From positions 18,194,783 through 18,258,782 of the forward strand of contig OZ020250.1 in NCBI GenBank assembly GCA_963971285.1: a stretch of DNA of 64,000 bases, written 5' to 3'. Position numbers and translations under genes: made by a program. Source of the DNA: Astropecten irregularis (lineage: Eukaryota > Echinodermata > Asteroidea > Paxillosida > Astropectinidae). Shown here piece after piece: positions 26,545 to 39,142 of this stretch. Numbering within the stretch: the stretch's first letter is position 1; each line of letters begins with the position of its first letter. Under the pieces are notes generated by a model, which worked only from the letters and a program-made list of their open reading frames with translations, did no database searches and was not told where the DNA came from.

Positions 26545-27825
26545 GTCCAAATCAAAATGAGGAAACATTCATTGAAAAATTAATTTTTCTTGAACAAATT
26601 GCCAAATTAAGCACACAAATTAATTTGTATATAATATATATGCATACATGAATTGTTTCATATTTTGTGCATTATTTCTACTGCATGAAGTCAATATGCG
26701 CTGAAATTCAATGTTAAAAGTCATTGTCTTCGATATTTTGATAATTCTGATAACTTTTGTAAAACAGTCCATTTTGTTTTTTTCCTTGTGTAATGTCCAC
26801 TAAAAGTTTGATTTGTTTTTTATTTTGAGTATCTTTTTTACATGATAATGTTTAAATTTCAAGGGTGGTGGTTTAAATATTGGGTGGAGAATGTTTAGAA
26901 GATGTGTCCTTGTGTATTAACTGATAGAAACATCGAGAATGTTTGTAACAAAATTTGTGACCTATCTTAGCTTTGTACTATCTTTAACACCGCTAAATCC
27001 TGTTTACAATTGAATGCAAACTGATTATGTTCTGCTTGTGGTGCATGATACTCACTAGGTTACTTTGTTTATCATGACTTTGTTTCATTTCAGCTTTTTT
27101 ATGCTTCTTAAACCTTTACCACATTCTTTTAAAGATTTATTTATTGGTTTAATTTTTAGAATAGAAATGTAACTCTATGTGTCCCTTTTACACTTGGGCC
27201 TAGTTTGTCCAGTTAGTCACCTAGTAGTTGTGGTTACTGTGCCCCATAATAGGAATTGGGCCCTTCAAAATTGTGCATTGCCAAACATGGACTATGGCTG
27301 AATTTTGTTGATATAACTTATAAGGGTTAATTACATTTCCTTGTATTTCTTATTGTTTACTTTTTCAGTTACCAGGTAAAAATTACTGGCATTAATGTGG
27401 CAATGCGAATAAGCTCTTGCTCATGTGAAATATAAGTTGTCTTTGTATTATTTTTGCTTTTGGGATGTGTTTTTTTTTTTCGTTACCCCAAGCTTTGCTG
27501 AAACTGATTCACAAATTGATTCACAAAACCTAATCTATCATTTGTACCATAAGTCGTGTAATTTGTAAATGGAGAGGGTAAAATTAATGGACATAAATTA
27601 TTAAATTTCTCGTACCTCATGATGGCAAATGATATCTCAGTCATGGCTGCAGTTCCACTGGATAAGACTGTCACAATTGTATGGCGTGTCGAGACAGATT
27701 TACTCTCATTAATGTCACATTTTTTCGATGAATACATTTCATTTTTTGCATGTGAAGTTCCTGACAAAATGACCGAGGACCACATGCCGACTACTGCCCT
27801 CTATCAGCCAAATTATGCCAGTCTT

Positions 27826-28047
27826 ATGGGCCTTTACAAAACCAGTCTTGAGGCTAGGCTTAAAAACGTATTTCGCTATCGCCATTTGAGACCCACAAAA
27901 CGAAGGGATTGGGCCACATGACGAAGCTGAAGAAAGGTTCCAGCTTCGCCATGTATCTCAAGCCCTTCGTTTCATTTAGGACACAAAATGGCGGTAGCAA
28001 AACAAATCCAAAGCCGAGCCTCAAGCCTTATTTCGCAAAGGCCCTAT
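27826..28047. mobile_element. E-like element copy 2
   Basis: GGGCCTTTACAAAACCAGTC then GAGGCTAGGCTTAAA at the left; GAGCCTCAAGCC then TTTCGCAAAGGCCC at the right. An inner arm (ACCCACAAAACGAAGGG / CCCTTCGTTT) also pairs. Confidence 0.72.
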
Positions 28048-29289
28048 TCAAACTTTGTAGGGCATTGATTTTTGGCTCGTAAAAACCTGTTGACATTTTA
28101 CTTTTTGGTCGTAGTTGTAATTTTCTGTTGGGGGGGGGGTGGATTTACAAAAAAATGTATGAATATTGTACTTATTTGACTCACTCATAATGTATGAGAA
28201 ATTGTGATATTTTCTTCCTAATGGATTGGACATTTTGGACAGGGACTGTATAATGATGACGAAGAGTTAATTAAGTGTATAGGATTACACCACAGTGACA
28301 ACATCGTTGATCGTTAGAGGGAATATCTTAATTCTCTCTTTTGCCCTCTAGTTAACTCTGTACAGAATTGTAAATTTTAGAGGTGTATCATAATAGTATA
28401 GCACAATAATTAATCTTGTGTACGTCATTAGTCGATGTAGAATGTTGAATATGCCCGTAGATAAATAAACCAATGTAGTGCTTGTCAAATGCAAACGAAT
28501 TAGCAGATATTGTGGATATGATGCTTTTTTCTTTGGTGGTGTGATCTGTATTATCCAAAACGGGTGGCACTTTGCAGTGTATAAGCCTAAGTTCTACATC
28601 AAATATTTGATGAAATATAATATTTCAACCATCCTTTAGAAAACCACGTACACGAAGCTTCGAGAACCAAGTTCAGTGTTGGTGGTCTACCATTGACGTC
28701 CTCATATCAGCCCTGTTGAAATTGACCCTCGTCCTCATCAGATAACGATTTATTTGCTTTCAAATTGACTCCGATTTCATGATGCCAAACACTTGTGCGA
28801 ATGAATATCAACACGATAAACCCTGCACTCAATCAACTTGTATATGGCTGTAATGGGAACTTCATTGTTTGGACAAGTACGCGTTTATACTACTACAGAA
28901 ACAACAAACTTGCTATCAAACTCCAGCCCCAAAGGCCGGCAAAGTTGTGCCAGAACGAGACGCCGTGTATAATTGTTCGCCATTGATGAAGATCTCGTTT
29001 CATGTACTGTATATAAACATGGTCAAAGGGTCCTTGTGAAGTTCAAAACGAACTTGCAAGACAACATCCAAATCCACGCGTTTAGTCCTCTGAAGGGCGG
29101 GGCCGGATAAGCCTGGGAATTTAGCGTTAGTATAACTATGTACAAATCTCAAATGTTATTAGCTGAAGGAAATTGCTTATTAGGGTGTGATTTTTACCTC
29201 AAAGATATCAGGTTCGATTGTGTTGAATGAAGCAGTTATTAAAAACGCCCTTATAACTTCTTGCTACTCGACAAAATAATACTTATTCT

Positions 29290-29740
29290 ATGAAAGGTTA
29301 AAAATAGGTCATCGTCATCATGGTCCATTAACTCGAGATTCGATGAGTGAGGTTGACTTGAATCATTTTATTTACATTCAAGCATTGTTCATGATAGTGG
29401 GTTTGTGACATATTCCAAAGTTCGCGATGTCTTGCATCCCCAAAAAAAAAGATAGAAAAAAGAAATCATGATACATAACATGAGTTTGGTTGATTTGATT
29501 TATATGACAAAATGGATTAGGAGAAAATTAATGTCAGTGCAGAAACTTGCTATTTTTAGTTGTAGTCTTAGGGGCTATATAATTATCTTGGCTGTAATTG
29601 ATAAATGATTCGTTAACTCAGATTTCATTAGTTCGACTCTATTGGACTATTCTATTCTCAAAGTTCAAACACTGATCATGATCGTCAGTTCGTGACACGT
29701 TCACAAATTCCCGATGTCTCGTGCAAACAAACGAGCAATC
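29290..29740 (+). repeat. Diverged ~285-bp direct duplication
   Basis: 29377–29450 and 29663–29735 share TTCATGAT-like, GTTCGTGACA and GATGTCTCGTGC/GATGTCTTGCATCC words in the same order; weaker similarity precedes each. Confidence 0.45.
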
Positions 29741-30577
29741 AGCGCAAACAAAAAAACAACTGAGTTATAATCGATTTATAATAAATGTCTATAAAACTTG
29801 ATAATGGATTTGTTTTTCGCCCTCTATGTCCAGATTAGACTATTTGTTGATCACCACTGGGCTATGGGCAAACAATAGCTTGTTATTTCTCCGCACCAAC
29901 CCGGTATAGCTATCCACGGCCGGCTACGCCATAACCACGCAGTTACTGAAGCTATTGTGGTAATGCACACTAATTAATCACAGCGATACGGTCCTAATCA
30001 CCAATAATGAGCTACCCCGCCATGTTGACACGGAAAGGTAAGCTGCTTTCAACCGTGCATTATCAATACATCTTCATGATACGTTTCGCTGGAAATAATT
30101 AAATAATCATTTCCGTGTAAAACTATGGCAAAAACAGCATGAATCATTATGAGCTTAATATGCGAAGGGTCAATGGACAACAACAGACTGGTCTATGAAT
30201 GAATATGGATCATGCCTATACCTCCAAGCCTATAGGTCTACATGTACTTCCTCGAAAGTATAATGATTCCACAAAGTTGGGGCGTGGTTTTGACGGGCTT
30301 CGGTACAAATTCTTTCATGCTTTGCCATAATTCCTTGAGAAATGAAGAAAGGGGAAAAACATATAAAAGAACAATTATATACTGTGAAACTAATCTTTAT
30401 CGAGCCTTTAAATCATCCTATAAGCTCAATTATTAGCTCAATTGTGTGCAGTCGGCGTTATTATCGTGTAATAACGGGAACTGATTTAGGTTGTCCTTCA
30501 AAAATACAAGCATTACAAATTGGCCAATGCCAATTTAACCCAACATTTGGCCTGTGTTTTACCGAGTTCTTGTTCTA

Positions 30578-30827
30578 TTAAAAGTAGTATCATACTTTGG
30601 TAGCATACCGAAACAGAAATCTTCACAAATTTACCAATAACTTACAGGGTATAAAGATGGTGATGGTAACATACCGTTACAATTGTTCAGCCTGAAATGC
30701 TGTATTTATCCAGAAAAGAGTAAAACTAGTGACCAACATTATTTTTGATCTTCAAAGACCAAAAATAAAAGAGAAAAGACTTAAGAAATATTGTGACAAA
30801 ACCCAAAGTATGATATAGTACCTTTAA
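30578..30827 (+). mobile_element. A-family MITE copy 5 (internally deleted)
   Basis: TTAAAAGTAGTATCATAC at the left and GATATAGTACCTTTAA at the right, but only about 250 bp long. The part after the core palindrome is mostly missing. Confidence 0.82.
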
Positions 30828-33334
30828 GTACAACACCAGTCCTCCATGCATCATCCTGTCTTATTTAGCCCTATGACGGGGTCTCGATTCTATTGTCTGT
30901 CGATTATGTTGTTGCTTTTGTTATTTTGAGAGTTGAGTTATAAAATTAAAGTGGAACAAAAAAAATAGAAGAAATAAAATTAACATGATTCTATAAGGAG
31001 TGTATTCTGTCAAAGAAATTACAATTTAGGGCCAGGCTTGACCTTACCCAAAAATTGCATTGAAAGAGTAAGTAAATATGTCCACTAGGGTAAGCCTTTT
31101 TACACTATGTATTATTTACTTTTTTACACTGGATTTAATAGTAAACCCCTTGCCTAAACATAATGGCTTGCTGTTGGGTGTGGGCGTGTCATTGAGTGTA
31201 TATGGGGACGCAAAGGGTGTGGCAACGAAATCTTGCCTCATTATGACTTATTGGCAAATGTTACATCAAGACGAGATTGGAGAACCCTACCACACAGGTA
31301 TATCGCGCCAAGTTTATACATTCATAACGAAAAGCTCGTTTTACCATAAAGAACAATCCACAGAAAATATGTTGTATAATCAATGCGTTCCATTTATGCT
31401 ATGCATGGCCTCTGTTTCCCCTATGGGGGTAATTATTGCGCATATCGACCATGCTAGTTTCTTCTGACGAAGCAGATGTCTATATCACACCAACTTGTTG
31501 AACTAAGGGTTTTGCAAACAACATAGAAAAATTCTGAAGAGGTCCGGTTCATATCATATAGGCCTAATAACCCCCGCCTCAAGCCGCGGTGTCATGGCAG
31601 CGCAAAAATGGCAACATCTTTCCACCATTCAAGTCAAACGAGACACAATATTGATTTTGCTGTTCGCATAGATTTACAAGGGTATTTCTGAGTGATGGTG
31701 TGTTTGTTAGCAAACATATGCGAAATGGCCAGGGACAAAGAGTAGGCCTATATACACGCTTGTGTGCCTAAGGGCTGTGATTATATTCCAAGCAACAAAT
31801 AAAACAGGACTGATGATGAGCCAGCCAGCCAGCCTGGGAGGAGGGATTCATCCTCGAGCTGACCAGGGGCACAGACTGGTCTGACCTCGGGGCTTAAACC
31901 ACTTGTGCCCCGTGGACGATCTTGGAAGTGGGTAGCTCGAGCCGCATTAATCTCAAGTCAAACACGAACTTAAGCCACCTACCCACCCTGCGTTTCAGAT
32001 TGTTGGACGACATCGGTTTCACAAAAGTCAACTGTGCGCTTTAGAATGATTCTTATTCATGAGACCTTCCTTGTGATTGAATATGAAACACCAGCACGTC
32101 CAGAAATTAAGATGAACTACCCACGGATTTCTTTAAAACTGGGCTGAAACAGGTAGACTTACATCGCGTATACAAACTTCTACAAAATCCACCAAAGGGC
32201 GCAGAAACAACATGAACACATCTTGATTTTTGTCCAATTTTAACGGGTTATACCTGACGTGCGAGCTCGATCAGGCTACACCACAAGCTCGAATAAAATG
32301 CAAGAATATTATCGAGACTGCTCGTGATCTTTTCTTGGAAAGCAAAAGGCAAAGTTCTTTTGACAACCATGTTACAATCAAATCGGTTGCATTTGTAATT
32401 TGATTGGATTCAGCAAAACTTCATCGCGCCAAATTGTGTGCCCAGTAATTCTGTGCAGTTTTTCAGCGTTCTGGTAGGTCTACTACATCAGGGCTTCGTA
32501 AAATCGACCCCTGATCAAGTTGAATTTGAAACATTTGTCCAGAATCTCAACAAGAAGGACGAACAAAATGGATGACTTTTATCACGACATTTGCAGAGGA
32601 TATAGTGGTGTGAAAACCATGCAGGGTTTACATTAAGTTAATCTGCATGTGCATTACTTGTGTACAGTGACTTGTTTTCTAAATGCATGCAGTTACAGTT
32701 GGAGTTGCTGGCTCACACTATCCAAAATCTCAGGGTCCAAAACCCGAGCCTAATTTTAGTTCTCCATCTCAGATTATAGAGCCATGTCAAGTATGCAACA
32801 CATATCGTGATGGAGTAATTACATTGTCACCTCTAACCGTTTTCATCGATTTACAAGACTCTAACTCCCCTGTCTGTAATTAGCACAGTGTGTGATTAGC
32901 AGCGCCGTTATAAACCGCTTAAGCAACATCAATATTTAGGGCGGTGTGGGATCGCACGTCAGAGGCCCAACTAGAAACAACACGAGGAAGACACGTTGCT
33001 ATAGGAGTTGTGACGATATGCGATGACTCGCTGTGTAAGCACAGGGAGCAGGTCGATTTTCAGGCGTTAAAGGAAAAATCAGAAGAGATGCTGAAGGTGA
33101 CGAATCATCAGATGAAGTTGTTGCAAGTTGAGGGAGACAGCGCATAGCATCTGGAAGATACGGCTAATTCTAGTCTACATGACGTACACTGAATTATTGG
33201 CTCGATGAAGGCCACCTGACAATCTGACAAGCATGCTCATGCTGTATGCGTGAGTTGACGCAGGATCAGAATAATACGAAACCCCTCTGCGCTCCACTCG
33301 CAGTATGACAAAAAAATGACTCGCCACATTGCTT

Positions 33335-33400
33335 TGTGGCTGTGACGCGGTTTAATTTCAACGTTTCGAACCGTCACTAGGATTCATCGTCGAAGGAAAT
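33335..33400 (-). repeat. Hammerhead-like remnant, minus strand
   Basis: On the minus strand ACGATGAATCCTAGTGACGG then TTCGAAACGTTGAAAT, the pattern seen at the ends of Penelope-like elements in animals. Single strand motif without a recognisable element body. Confidence 0.4.
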
Positions 33401-33602
33401 AAAGGTCTGACGATGAAGATTTGTGGTCAAGACTTCGAACAAAGACGCAACATCAACGCACATGGCACCAAGAAACAGATGGAAAGTTATGAAGGAAGAA
33501 CTTAGGCTTGATATTATTGGAACAAGCAAAGCTCTCGCAAAGCATGGAGATGACGGATACGGTGCACCGGTAGGTTGGTTTGGAAATAAATGGAGCTGAC
33601 TG

Positions 33603-33727
33603 AGGGGTCGATTTCAAGAAAGCCTTACGATCGATCGTAACTCGAGTTACGACGGATAACCTATCGTATCTTACGTAGGGCTGTAATGCACCACTATACG
33701 AACGACGAGTTTGGTGAAATTGACCCC
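33603..33727. mobile_element. Small inverted-repeat element
   Basis: GGGGTCGATTTCAAG at the left, TGAAATTGACCCCT at the right, inner words TACGATCG and ACTCGAGT. Confidence 0.5.
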
Positions 33728-34104
33728 TATCGGCACATAATTGCAATTTGAAAGAATACCGGGTAGATAAGAGTCGCATTAAAACAAAGACGTGCTGCCT
33801 AACATCGCAATTCGTATGCTCTTGTCCCTCAACATTTCAGTTTCTCCCCAGTGCCCAGTAAATATCACCTTGTTCATCTCAGAACAAATCAACTTCAGCC
33901 ACGCTGTGTGGCGTACCGTACATCATAATGCGATAACTATTCATTTGGTTCTGTAACATATGGGCTAAACTGTATCAAGGAGTCTATATCGACAGAAAGT
34001 GGGCAGCCTGAGGTTACTCCAACCTCGCCCTTATTTTAATTAATTAACTTAGTAAACCATTAGTATTGACGGTTTCTGCGTCTTCTCTTATGCCTATACC
34101 CCAG

Positions 34105-34263
34105 GTACCTCTTCAGGATACCGGTGAGGACCCATCCATCTCTGGTGGAGACATCGGAACCACCTCCATGCCTGAGAGGCTGGGCCTGGCGGCGATACGC
34201 CGGGAGCAGAGACGGGTGGCGGCCTTGCTGGACGCCTCTAGACAGTTCGGTCTGGTCATACCG
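34105..34263 (+). CDS. Unrecognised gene, internal exon
   Basis: Acceptor CCCCAG ends at 34104 after a pyrimidine tract; donor GTGAGC at 34264. It is 53 codons in phase 0. It encodes an acidic/Ser start (DTGEDPSISGGD) and a basic amphipathic helix. Confidence 0.7.
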
Positions 34264-36716
34264 GTGAGCCAAACATTCTTCTCTCCCATACCTCTAATTT
34301 AATTACCTCTAACGCTATTATCTTACGCGCAATTGAACTTCTTCTCCGTTGGCCGTTTCCTTCCCCTCTTCTTCTTCTTCCTATTAAAGTCCCTGTGGGA
34401 ATCGATCGATGAAGCCCAAGCATAATTATCATTTTGTGTTATCTGCGCTGAAACAATTATAATTAGATTTGAAAGCCGAATCGTGACGGTAAACGTGATC
34501 GGTTGAAATTGCACTGGTGTTTTTCAATTTCGTGAGCGATCACCGTGCAACGGGCTGTTCTTAGAGTTCAATGGTCAGCTATAATGTTCACTATTTAGAT
34601 GGTGGTGCGTGTCTAATGCGACTGCCAGGTGATGAAATAGCTTTCATTCAGGGGAAAATTTACCCCCCAATTAAGACAATTTGTAATGCATTATTTACAC
34701 GAGTTTTAATTTGCGGGTCCACTTTTGATCGCTGTAGGCCTAGCCCTATACCTGGCTGTGATGTTGGTGTATTACTAATGCCTAGGTCACATTTGCTCAA
34801 ATTTGCCGCGGCCGCCGTGGATTCTAAAATATCTACGGCAAGTAACAATTATAGGGTCGCCGCAGTATTTCCACGGTAACACACTGTAGCAGTCACATTG
34901 TAAGTGTTGCCGCACGGCGTATTTTTAATTTTTGGGGAGAAAAACCTGCGGCTGTCGTACGTCATTTGAAGTGATGACGCACGGTCGCCTTACCCTGCTG
35001 CGGCCGTTGACAAAATGGAAGACGTTATTCGGCCATGTTAATACCGAATTCTGTATACTTGAAGTAATGCCTCACACAGTTATATAGTCAACAGTCATGT
35101 GCATTTAAAAAAGTCCTTGCAATTATTGTTTATAACCGAACGGACTGATGAGAAAAGGAAACGTAGCTCGCTTTTATGAATTTTAAAAATCGTCCCATAC
35201 TAAATCTAAACTTTTAGACCGTACTTTTTGTTTTGTTTTGGTCTGAATGTCTGAATGGGCTTCTGACTGCATGGTCAAGAACGTTTCAATTGTCCTGAAT
35301 TAACTGTAAGATAATAACGGTTGTTATTTATTATTGCAGGGCCGATATGACAGTATTCCGTTGAAAGATCTGTACAAGAGCAACTATTACTTGCAAGTCC
35401 AGGCAAGTTTCAGACAGATGTACATGGCAGGAACGCAACAGACAGCCCTCTCCTTACCAGAGATGAGCCACATCGTGACGACACGTCATGGGAACCACGC
35501 CAATAACTTCTCCATGCCAAGGGATCCCTCCCGCTCGTCCATTGGCTCGACCCAAGAGGGCTGGAAACATTTGAGGGAGAGTCTGGATGACAGAGAGCGC
35601 ATTGCCAAGAGGAATCACTTCAGGAGTAAAGAGACAGGAGGTGCGATGGGTAAGCGATTCCTGGAGACCCCCGACAGGGGAGCGGCTTCGTGGTCGCCAG
35701 ACGTAGCGACGAGACACCAATGGACTCAGAAGAGGATCAGAAGCGACATTGAAGCCGAGGGTGCGGTTGGACGGGCGATGCTCGAGAGGTCCAGAGCTGC
35801 CCCGGATGATGTGAACATGTCCCGCGTGACATCGACAGCGAACCACGCCGGAAACATCGACTTCCGTCTGCCCAGGTTGATCAAACCGGGTCGTCCACGA
35901 CAGCCCCGTGAAGGACGCGGCTCCATCATCGGCTCCCAAGCCGAGGATCCCGATCATGTTGGCAATGGCAGTTACCTCAGAAATTCCGTCGCAGGGAAGC
36001 CTTTGCTGAGGTACAACCATGGCAGCACGGGGCAGGGGATGGATCTCTCCAAGAAAGGTAGTCCGGGTGATCCAAGAAGGAGGGATACAGACGAGGATGC
36101 CGAATGGAGAAGCATCTTCTCGGATTCCCCGGAGGACACGTACCGTCCGTTCTACCCAAAGACGCCTTCTGCGACGCCGGCGAGTTTAGACTCTGTCAGC
36201 GGCCTCGAGCCGATGGGTCACCCTGGGGTTGGTTTAAATGAGAACTATTCAGATGTCTCATATGATCCTGACTTAGTTACCACTCGTGGTGAGGTTGCGA
36301 TTGATACCGTGTATTCTGCCGATTTATTGGGTCAAGAAATAGACCATACAGGATCCCAGGATATAATTTATGAGACTAAATACGGATCCACAGCGGAAGA
36401 GAATGTACCCACTCATCATACCCTCGATATCAACAGACTCAGAGCAAGAACGTTAACCAGTGACCGAGAGACCAGCCTGGTTGACCCGTACCGCGACGCC
36501 TACTCGAGTGCGTTGGCGGTGGCTCGATCCCGCCAGCTCCCCGGCGATCCGGCGGGGCTGGGGACGCGGACGTCCCGGGCATTCTCGTTCTCGTACTTCG
36601 CCCATCAGCACAGGCCGTCCTGTAAATGCCAGACGTGCCTGGAGAGGGCTCTGCGGGACTGGCCCTTAATGAAGAGACCGGCCAACAAAAAACGGAAAAC
36701 AGCACAGGGCATATGA
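34105..36716 (+). CDS. Unrecognised gene, at least two coding exons
   Basis: I do not recognise this protein. Two exons, 34105–34263 and 35340–36716, join in phase 0 to give at least 511 residues. Coding is supported by the long open frame (458 codons) in an AT-rich region, the matching splice phases and GC-rich codon use. The N-terminal part has a charged helix (RLGLAAIRREQRRVAALLDA) followed by GRYDSIPLKDLYKSNYYLQ, which looks folded. The middle (about 35560–36440) is Arg/Ser/Asp-rich and probably disordered. The C-terminus has a Cys cluster, SCKCQTC (Cys codons at 36621, 36627 and 36636), then a basic end (KRPANKKRKT) that could act as a nuclear signal. No signal peptide or membrane segment is seen. 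Upstream exons may be missing. An ATG at 34090 in the same frame would be an alternative start, but the pyrimidine tract ending CCCCAG favours an acceptor. Confidence 0.75.
35340..36716 (+). CDS. Unrecognised gene, terminal exon
   Basis: Acceptor TTGCAG ends at 35339; stop TGA at 36714–36716. It has 458 codons. It begins GRYDSIPLKDLY directly after the previous exon's GLVIP. It ends with the CKCQTC cluster and KKRKT. The local base composition is much richer in GC than the flanks. Confidence 0.82.
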   Translation, partial: GRYDSIPLKDLYKSNYYLQVQASFRQMYMAGTQQTALSLPEMSHIVTTRHGNHANNFSMPRDPSRSSIGSTQEGWKHLRESLDDRERIAKRNHFRSKETGGAMGKRFLETPDRGAASWSPDVATRHQWTQKRIRSDIEAEGAVGRAMLERSRAAPDDVNMSRVTSTANHAGNIDFRLPRLIKPGRPRQPREGRGSIIGSQAEDPDHVGNGSYLRNSVAGKPLLRYNHGSTGQGMDLSKKGSPGDPRRRDTDEDAEWRSIFSDSPEDTYRPFYPKTPSATPASLDSVSGLEPMGHPGVGLNENYSDVSYDPDLVTTRGEVAIDTVYSADLLGQEIDHTGSQDIIYETKYGSTAEENVPTHHTLDINRLRARTLTSDRETSLVDPYRDAYSSALAVARSRQLPGDPAGLGTRTSRAFSFSYFAHQHRPSCKCQTCLERALRDWPLMKRPANKKRKTAQGI

Positions 36717-36891
36717 AGCTGATCCTTGGCGACGTTAAATTGGAGGACTATTACAAGTGATGGCTAGTGATTTGTGACTCATTGTAGTCATGCTGTTCCG
36801 AAACTGAAGTAACTTCCCAAAGTTCTTCAAGAACCATCTTTCTACCCATAAGAGATATTCACGTGATGTAGAGTCATTTATAATTACTCAG

Positions 36892-36897
36892 AATAAA
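36892..36897 (+). other. Candidate poly(A) signal for the unrecognised gene
   Basis: AATAAA 176 bp after the stop codon, before the first downstream repeat (B element at 37014). Confidence 0.5.
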
Positions 36898-37013
36898 CCT
36901 CACTCCATCCAGAGGTATACTGACGAACAAGGAGTAACAGTAAAACATCTAAGTAGCAAACACAGGCCGCCAGTCCTAATGCCATGCTATGAATATTGGC
37001 TGTTCGCTGTCCT

Positions 37014-37256
37014 GGGGCCAATTTCATAGAGCTGCTTAGCACAAAAACATCGCTAAGCATGACATTTCTGTCTTAGTAAAAACAGCATTTACCAATCAAA
37101 TTTCCATGTGTTGTGTATCACTTGTGATTGTTCTTTGGCTGTTGTTCGCTGACCATGAATATCAAATCTAATTTTCAATGGTGGTTTGTTTCATTGGGCA
37201 AGCCATTTTTGTGCTAAGCAATTTTTTGTTTTAAGCATCTCTATGAAATTGGCCCC
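37014..37256. mobile_element. B-family palindromic MITE
   Basis: Ends GGGGCCAATTTCATAGAG and CTCTATGAAATTGGCCCC are inverted repeats; the inner arms (GCTTAGCACAAAAA / TTTTTGTGCTAAGC) also pair. CCTGG flanks both sides, perhaps a target duplication. Confidence 0.85.
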
Positions 37257-37584
37257 TGGTACTTAATCTGTTAAATCTGTATTTATTTACTTCTTTTTAG
37301 CTCAGCGTATAGGCAGGATTGGGTAGTTATTTCATACAAGTCTAGACGAAACGAAGCTACAGGCCATTTTAAACGATGGCTTGTTTTCTCGGCTTATCAA
37401 AATATTTATGAGCATAAATTCAAGTAGGTCGTGATAAATAATTTATACAGTATTTCACTTGTAATTTATTATTTGTTTAGGGCTTCCAAATATAATGTAT
37501 GTACACTAATTGCTCAAATTATTGGCGATATGGATACATAATTTACATACAGTAGCGATTTCCATACAGTAAGAAATTATTCCT

Positions 37585-37949
37585 TTAAAGGTAGTATCAT
37601 ACTTTGGTAAGAAACCCAAAAAGAAATTTTCACAGATTTACGTATAACTTACAGGGTATGAAGATGGTGGTGGTAGAAACATACTGTTAAACATTTTCCG
37701 CCTGAAATGGTGTATTTATCCAGAAATTAGTTCAACAACAATCGAAAATCTTTTTGATCTTTTAAAAGATCAAACATAAAAGAAAAAAGACTTAAGAAAT
37801 ACCGTGGCTGTTTTCACTGTTTTCTCAAAAAAGTGGGCACCGTTTGGGACCGAAAGTTTCACAGATGACCGTTACTGTATCTGTCTTGATATTTCTGCCC
37901 ATGAACCTGTATTTCTTGGATAAAAACCGAAGTATGATATTACCTTTAA
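37585..37949 (+). mobile_element. A-family MITE copy 6
   Basis: TTAAAGGTAGTATCATACTT at the left, GATATTACCTTTAA at the right, intact core palindrome. Good full-length example with TTAA on both sides. Confidence 0.9.
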
Positions 37950-38523
37950 ATCCATGTGGCATCATGGATTTTACTTATTTCATACTCAATTTGGGGCATG
38001 ATCACCACTTTACGATTTTGAAGCAAATGAGCTGTCCATATACATGTATTCATAAGAAAAAGTGTGGTGGTCCAAAGCAGTTGTTTTGTAACCCAACTGA
38101 TTTATGCACAAGCGTTGCCCATAACTTTGGGATTTTCTAAAAGACTTTCCCCTCACTTACCTTTTTTTTTATCCGTTGCTAAATAATGTGCCTTGTAAGT
38201 TGTTTTCAATCACTGTGAGTATTTCTTGTACCAAACTTGAAACAGCCTCTGTAAGTCAAGTTTGTAGTTGAATTTTAACCTTTCAATTTCACAAAGTGGT
38301 TTTTCTTTATGAGCTTAGCATAATTGCAGACCCCCTCATCATATTGCTTTGTTGAAGATGAAAAAGACTCTCTCTGGTTTTAAACCCAATTAAAAGCTTA
38401 TCATTTGGTTGTGTACTGCTGTTATCTTCGCACCAATGAACTGAATGAACTTAAAAAAAGAAAATTACTTCTTGATAACATACAAAGTAAAGAGAAAGTA
38501 ATCATCAAAATGAGAAATGTGCT

Positions 38524-38884
38524 TTAAAGGTAGTATCATACTCTGGTAGCATACCGAAACAGAAATCTTCACAGATTTACCTTTAACTACGGTGTAAAGA
38601 TGGTAATGGTAGAAACACATACCGTTACAATGTTTCTGCCTGAAATGCTGTATTTATCCAGAAAAGATTAAAACCAGAGACCAAAATTATTTTTGATCTT
38701 TTAAAGATCAAAAATAAAAGAGAAAAACTTTTTAAAAATACTGTGGTCGTTTTTCACTGTTTCTCAAAAAGTGGGCACTGTATGGGACTGAAATTTTCAC
38801 AGATGACTGTTACTGTATCTTCCTTGGTATTTTTGCCCATGAATCTGTATTTCTTTGACAAAAACCGAAGTATGATATGATATA
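38524..38884 (+). mobile_element. A-family MITE copy 7
   Basis: TTAAAGGTAGTATCATACTC at the left; the right end stops near GTATGATATGATATATTA without the final CTTTAA. Confidence 0.85.
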
Positions 38885-39142
38885 TTAGGAATGTTATTTT
38901 CATAAGGCCGAAGTCTTTGATTCATTTGCTGTCAAATCAAAGTGCATCTTCTGGTAAATTTCAACATTTTGGAATGATCACCTTTTTCCTTATCTGTATC
39001 TACCGCGATGAATAACCCTTTTCATTTCTATTGATTCAACATGATTTCCCAAAGTGGAATGTTTTTATCAAACCGAATATGGAAATTTTTCATGTTATCA
39101 ATATAAATGTATTAAGGTAGAACAGGGGCAATGTTATTCAAG

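Larger units (their letters stand above)
22283..34104. other. BMPR2 3' UTR and intergenic region
   Basis: About 11.8 kb without a supportable coding exon. It holds the ribozyme-like/3' module at 22552–22681, A-family MITEs at 25501, 26186 and 30578, an E-family element at 27826–28047, a diverged duplication near 29290–29740, and small inverted-repeat elements at 33310–33450 and 33603–33727. Undetected 5' exons of the gene starting at 34105 may lie here. Confidence 0.7.

Noticed and set aside
31078-31467. 129-codon plus-strand open frame between BMPR2 and the unrecognised gene
   Set aside because: No recognisable domain, no clear splice or promoter signals, codon use like AT-rich flank; could be chance.
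35454-36020. 188-codon minus-strand open frame
   Set aside because: Shadow of the terminal exon of the unrecognised gene; the plus strand has the longer frame and consistent splice sites.
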